64,000 bases of DNA from G965202915 sp965202915. GTDB lineage: Bacteria; Pseudomonadota; Gammaproteobacteria; Eutrophobiales; Eutrophobiaceae. The position numbers and the translations under genes are program-made. The notes beneath the pieces are model-generated. The model was not told the origin of the DNA, did not search any database, and saw only the letters and a program-made list of their open reading frames with translations. Location of the stretch: the NCBI GenBank assembly GCA_965202915.1, contig OZ241847.1, positions 930,001 to 994,000 of the forward strand, in the 5' to 3' direction. How positions within the stretch are numbered: position 1 is the stretch's first letter; every line of letters starts with the position of its first letter. Positions 62,225-64,000 of the stretch are shown piece after piece.

Positions 62225-63441
62225 ATAGGAAAGCCGACAAGGAACGGACATTGCCGGATGGGTGGCAGGAAGTGAGATTAGGGGATGTGGGCACTTTTTC
62301 TAAAGGAACTGGAATTACAAAAGGTGAACTTGTAACAGATGGAGTTCCATGTGTTCGCTATGGGGAAATTTATACAAAACACAATTACAAAATCAAAAAC
62401 TTTCATTCCTTCATCAGTAATGAAAGAGACTTCAAAAAACTCAAAATAATTAAAGATAATGACCTTCTCTTTGCTGGTTCAGGTGAAACAAGAGAGGAAA
62501 TCGGGAAATGTGTATCTTTTAATCATAATGTAGAGGTTTACGCTGGTGGTGACGTGATAATATGTTCTATCAAACCAGAAAAACTCCGTGCAGATTTTGC
62601 TTCATACTATCTCAATACTTTGGGGAGAAACCAAATGGGAATGCTGGGGCAAGGCGACTCTATAGTCCATATTTATGGTCGCTTTCTTAAAAATGTAACA
62701 ATTCCAGTTCCATCCTTGCCTGAACAAAAAGCCATCGCATCTTTACTGGAAACATGGGACACAGCCATAGAAAAAACAGAGGCACTCATCGCCGCCAAGG
62801 AAAAGCAGTTTAAGTGGTTGATAAAAACACTCATCAGCGACCAGCAAGATAACCCGGAATGGCGGAAAGTGAGGTTGGGCGAAGTTTGTTCAATAAATGA
62901 GGAAGTACTTTCTTCAAAAACTTCCGGCAATTATTGCTTTGAATACATTTCTTTATCAGATGTTGAACGGGGTAAACTTACTCAAACGCATAAATATAAA
63001 TTCTCAGAAGCACCTTCAAGAGCAAGAATGGTTGTTAGGCAAGGAGATGTGTTGTTAGCAACTGTTCGTCCTAATTTACAAGGATTTTTTGTGTTTAAAG
63101 ATCAAGTTGAAAACTGCATAGCATCAACCGGCTTTGCTGTATTAAGGGCAAATCCTAAACTATTGTACTCTCTATTTTTATTTCAGTTCTTGTTTAGCAA
63201 CAAGATGCTTGCAACTTATTATGCTATTAATGTTGGTTCAAATTATCCGGCTATCAATTCATCAGATATACCGAAGTTTAGAATCTCTCTCCCCCCACTC
63301 CCCGAACAAAAACGAATTGCTAAGGTACTCGATACTGTAAACAAAGAGATAGACTTGCTGAAACAACTATCTGAACAACACCGCACACAAAAACGCGGAT
63401 TGATGCAGAAATTACTGATGGGAAAATGGAAAACAAAATGA
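62221..63441 (+). CDS. hsdS: Type I restriction-modification specificity subunit HsdS
   Basis: The 406-residue protein has two target-recognition domains, each opened by a similar segment (WQEVRLGDVGTFSKG and WRKVRLGEVCSINEE) and closed by a conserved helix (PSLPEQKAIASLLETWDTAI and PPLPEQKRIAKVLDTVNKEI). Each domain reads one half of a bipartite target, and the helices set the spacer. It pairs with the HsdM encoded at 57360. No hsdR lies in the window. The coding sequence is visibly more AT-rich than the backbone, which fits horizontal transfer. Confidence 0.93.
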   Translation: MNRKADKERTLPDGWQEVRLGDVGTFSKGTGITKGELVTDGVPCVRYGEIYTKHNYKIKNFHSFISNERDFKKLKIIKDNDLLFAGSGETREEIGKCVSFNHNVEVYAGGDVIICSIKPEKLRADFASYYLNTLGRNQMGMLGQGDSIVHIYGRFLKNVTIPVPSLPEQKAIASLLETWDTAIEKTEALIAAKEKQFKWLIKTLISDQQDNPEWRKVRLGEVCSINEEVLSSKTSGNYCFEYISLSDVERGKLTQTHKYKFSEAPSRARMVVRQGDVLLATVRPNLQGFFVFKDQVENCIASTGFAVLRANPKLLYSLFLFQFLFSNKMLATYYAINVGSNYPAINSSDIPKFRISLPPLPEQKRIAKVLDTVNKEIDLLKQLSEQHRTQKRGLMQKLLMGKWKTK

Positions 63442-63457
63442 AAAGGGAATTACATTA

Positions 63458-64000
63458 ATGGCGAGAAGATATTCAGAAAAAACACTCAAACAATTGGGGA
63501 TTTGGAGCGGGAACCAATGTGCATATCCAACGTGTAAAAACACACTTATTGAGCCTGCCACTGGAAAATCTAAACCGCTCATCAAGGGCCAGATATGTCA
63601 TATTTATGCAATTAGCAAAGATGGCCCAAGAGGAAATCCCGAGCAGCTTACCCCTGAAGAGTTGAATTCCCCAGAGAATCTTCTTTTTCTCTGTAGAGAC
63701 CACCATGCGGTGGTAGATGGGCAACCTGAAACCTACTCAGCCGATATGCTTAAGGAATGGAAGCGGGAACATGAACAGAAGATGAGTCGGCAAGGATCTC
63801 TTCTCTCGGATTTTCCCACAGATCTTGTCGACCAAAAAATCGAGGATGAAATTAATATTCTCCGCAAGTCTCGGTTTTTTGTGGACTTCGATAAAACCGG
63901 CGTTTCATTAGATCTTGGTAAAAGGCTTATTGAGAAGGAACTTTCCGGAGGTACTGATGCTTTAAGGAGTTGGGCACTGGCGTGGTGCGTTCGTCTCCTG
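63458..64000 (+). CDS. HNH endonuclease domain protein (partial, runs off right edge)
   Basis: An open frame from ATG 63458 to the edge gives 181 residues. The first 110 hold an HNH/zinc-type nuclease core: CAYPTC, then QICHIYAISKDGPRGNP, then ENLLFLCRDHHAVVDGQP. The remainder (LVDQKIEDEINILRKSRFFV, RLIEKELSGGTDALRSWALA) looks alpha-helical and is not recognised. An AAGGGA ribosome binding site lies 16-20 bases after the hsdS stop, so it probably belongs to the same operon. It may be an added defence nuclease. Confidence 0.8.
   Translation, partial: MARRYSEKTLKQLGIWSGNQCAYPTCKNTLIEPATGKSKPLIKGQICHIYAISKDGPRGNPEQLTPEELNSPENLLFLCRDHHAVVDGQPETYSADMLKEWKREHEQKMSRQGSLLSDFPTDLVDQKIEDEINILRKSRFFVDFDKTGVSLDLGKRLIEKELSGGTDALRSWALAWCVRLL

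Larger units (their letters stand above)
61013..62233. repeat. 24-bp direct repeats flanking the rhuM cassette
   Basis: GGGGATCAGGGATGA followed by (G/A)(C/T)AGGAAAG occurs at 61013-61036 and again at 62210-62233, with 22 of 24 bases equal. The first covers the end of fic and the start of the 53-codon ORF; the second covers the end of rhuM and the start of hsdS. A related 32-base block (CTCC-CGTGGTGGGG) is shared between 61141-61172 and 62183-62214. The repeats bound a 1,197-base segment containing the small ORF and rhuM. Confidence 0.8.

Overview
The window looks like a chromosomal segment of a Gram-negative bacterium, most likely an uncultured gammaproteobacterium. The evidence is a TolC outer-membrane channel beside a Pcm-type methyltransferase, HrpA, HslR, an RND pump, and two exported giant proteins, one of which ends in an outer-membrane beta-barrel. 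The backbone is GC-rich; two restriction-modification regions are visibly richer in A+T. Eukaryote-like Sushi/CCP and cadherin modules on a giant surface protein would suit a host-associated or symbiotic life, but that is inference.

Layout. Positions 1-6361 (minus) hold the N-terminal 2,120 residues of a giant secreted protein built from Calx-beta-like modules; it runs off the left edge. Positions 6.8-12.3 kb carry backbone genes: an isochorismatase-like hydrolase, TolC and a Pcm-like methyltransferase (minus), thiC with one frameshift (plus), and a secreted glutaminyl-peptide cyclotransferase (minus). Positions 12.4-35.2 kb are one minus-strand gene of 7,578 codons. It encodes a signal peptide, CCP, CARDB-like and cadherin-like modules, then about 22 cadherin modules interleaved with Ig-like modules in near-identical tandem repeats, then a C-terminal autotransporter-type barrel. 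Upstream are a duplicated promoter-like segment and a gene fusing a PP2C phosphatase, a membrane helix and a formylglycine-generating-enzyme-like domain.

Positions 37.8-43.2 kb hold hrpA, a Kef-type antiporter and a small membrane-anchored protein (plus). Positions 43.2-49.9 kb hold tgpA, DUF58 and moxR genes (minus), normally a compact operon, here split by a plus-strand type II restriction-modification module (46.6-48.6 kb). Positions 49.9-57.0 kb hold a nitroreductase, hslR, moaB, an RND pump with its membrane fusion protein, and an L,D-transpeptidase.

From 57.4 kb to the right edge is a type I restriction-modification island: hsdM, dinD (frameshifted), fic, a 53-codon ORF, rhuM, hsdS and the start of an HNH endonuclease gene. 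No hsdR is present, so it probably lies beyond the window.

Working together. The most distinctive theme is the cell surface. Both giant proteins are predicted to start with glutamine once the signal peptide is removed, and a glutaminyl cyclotransferase gene lies between them, so their N-termini may be capped as pyroglutamate. Two unrelated restriction systems occupy the right half. Two genes (thiC, dinD) are broken by single-base indels, which could be real or sequencing errors.
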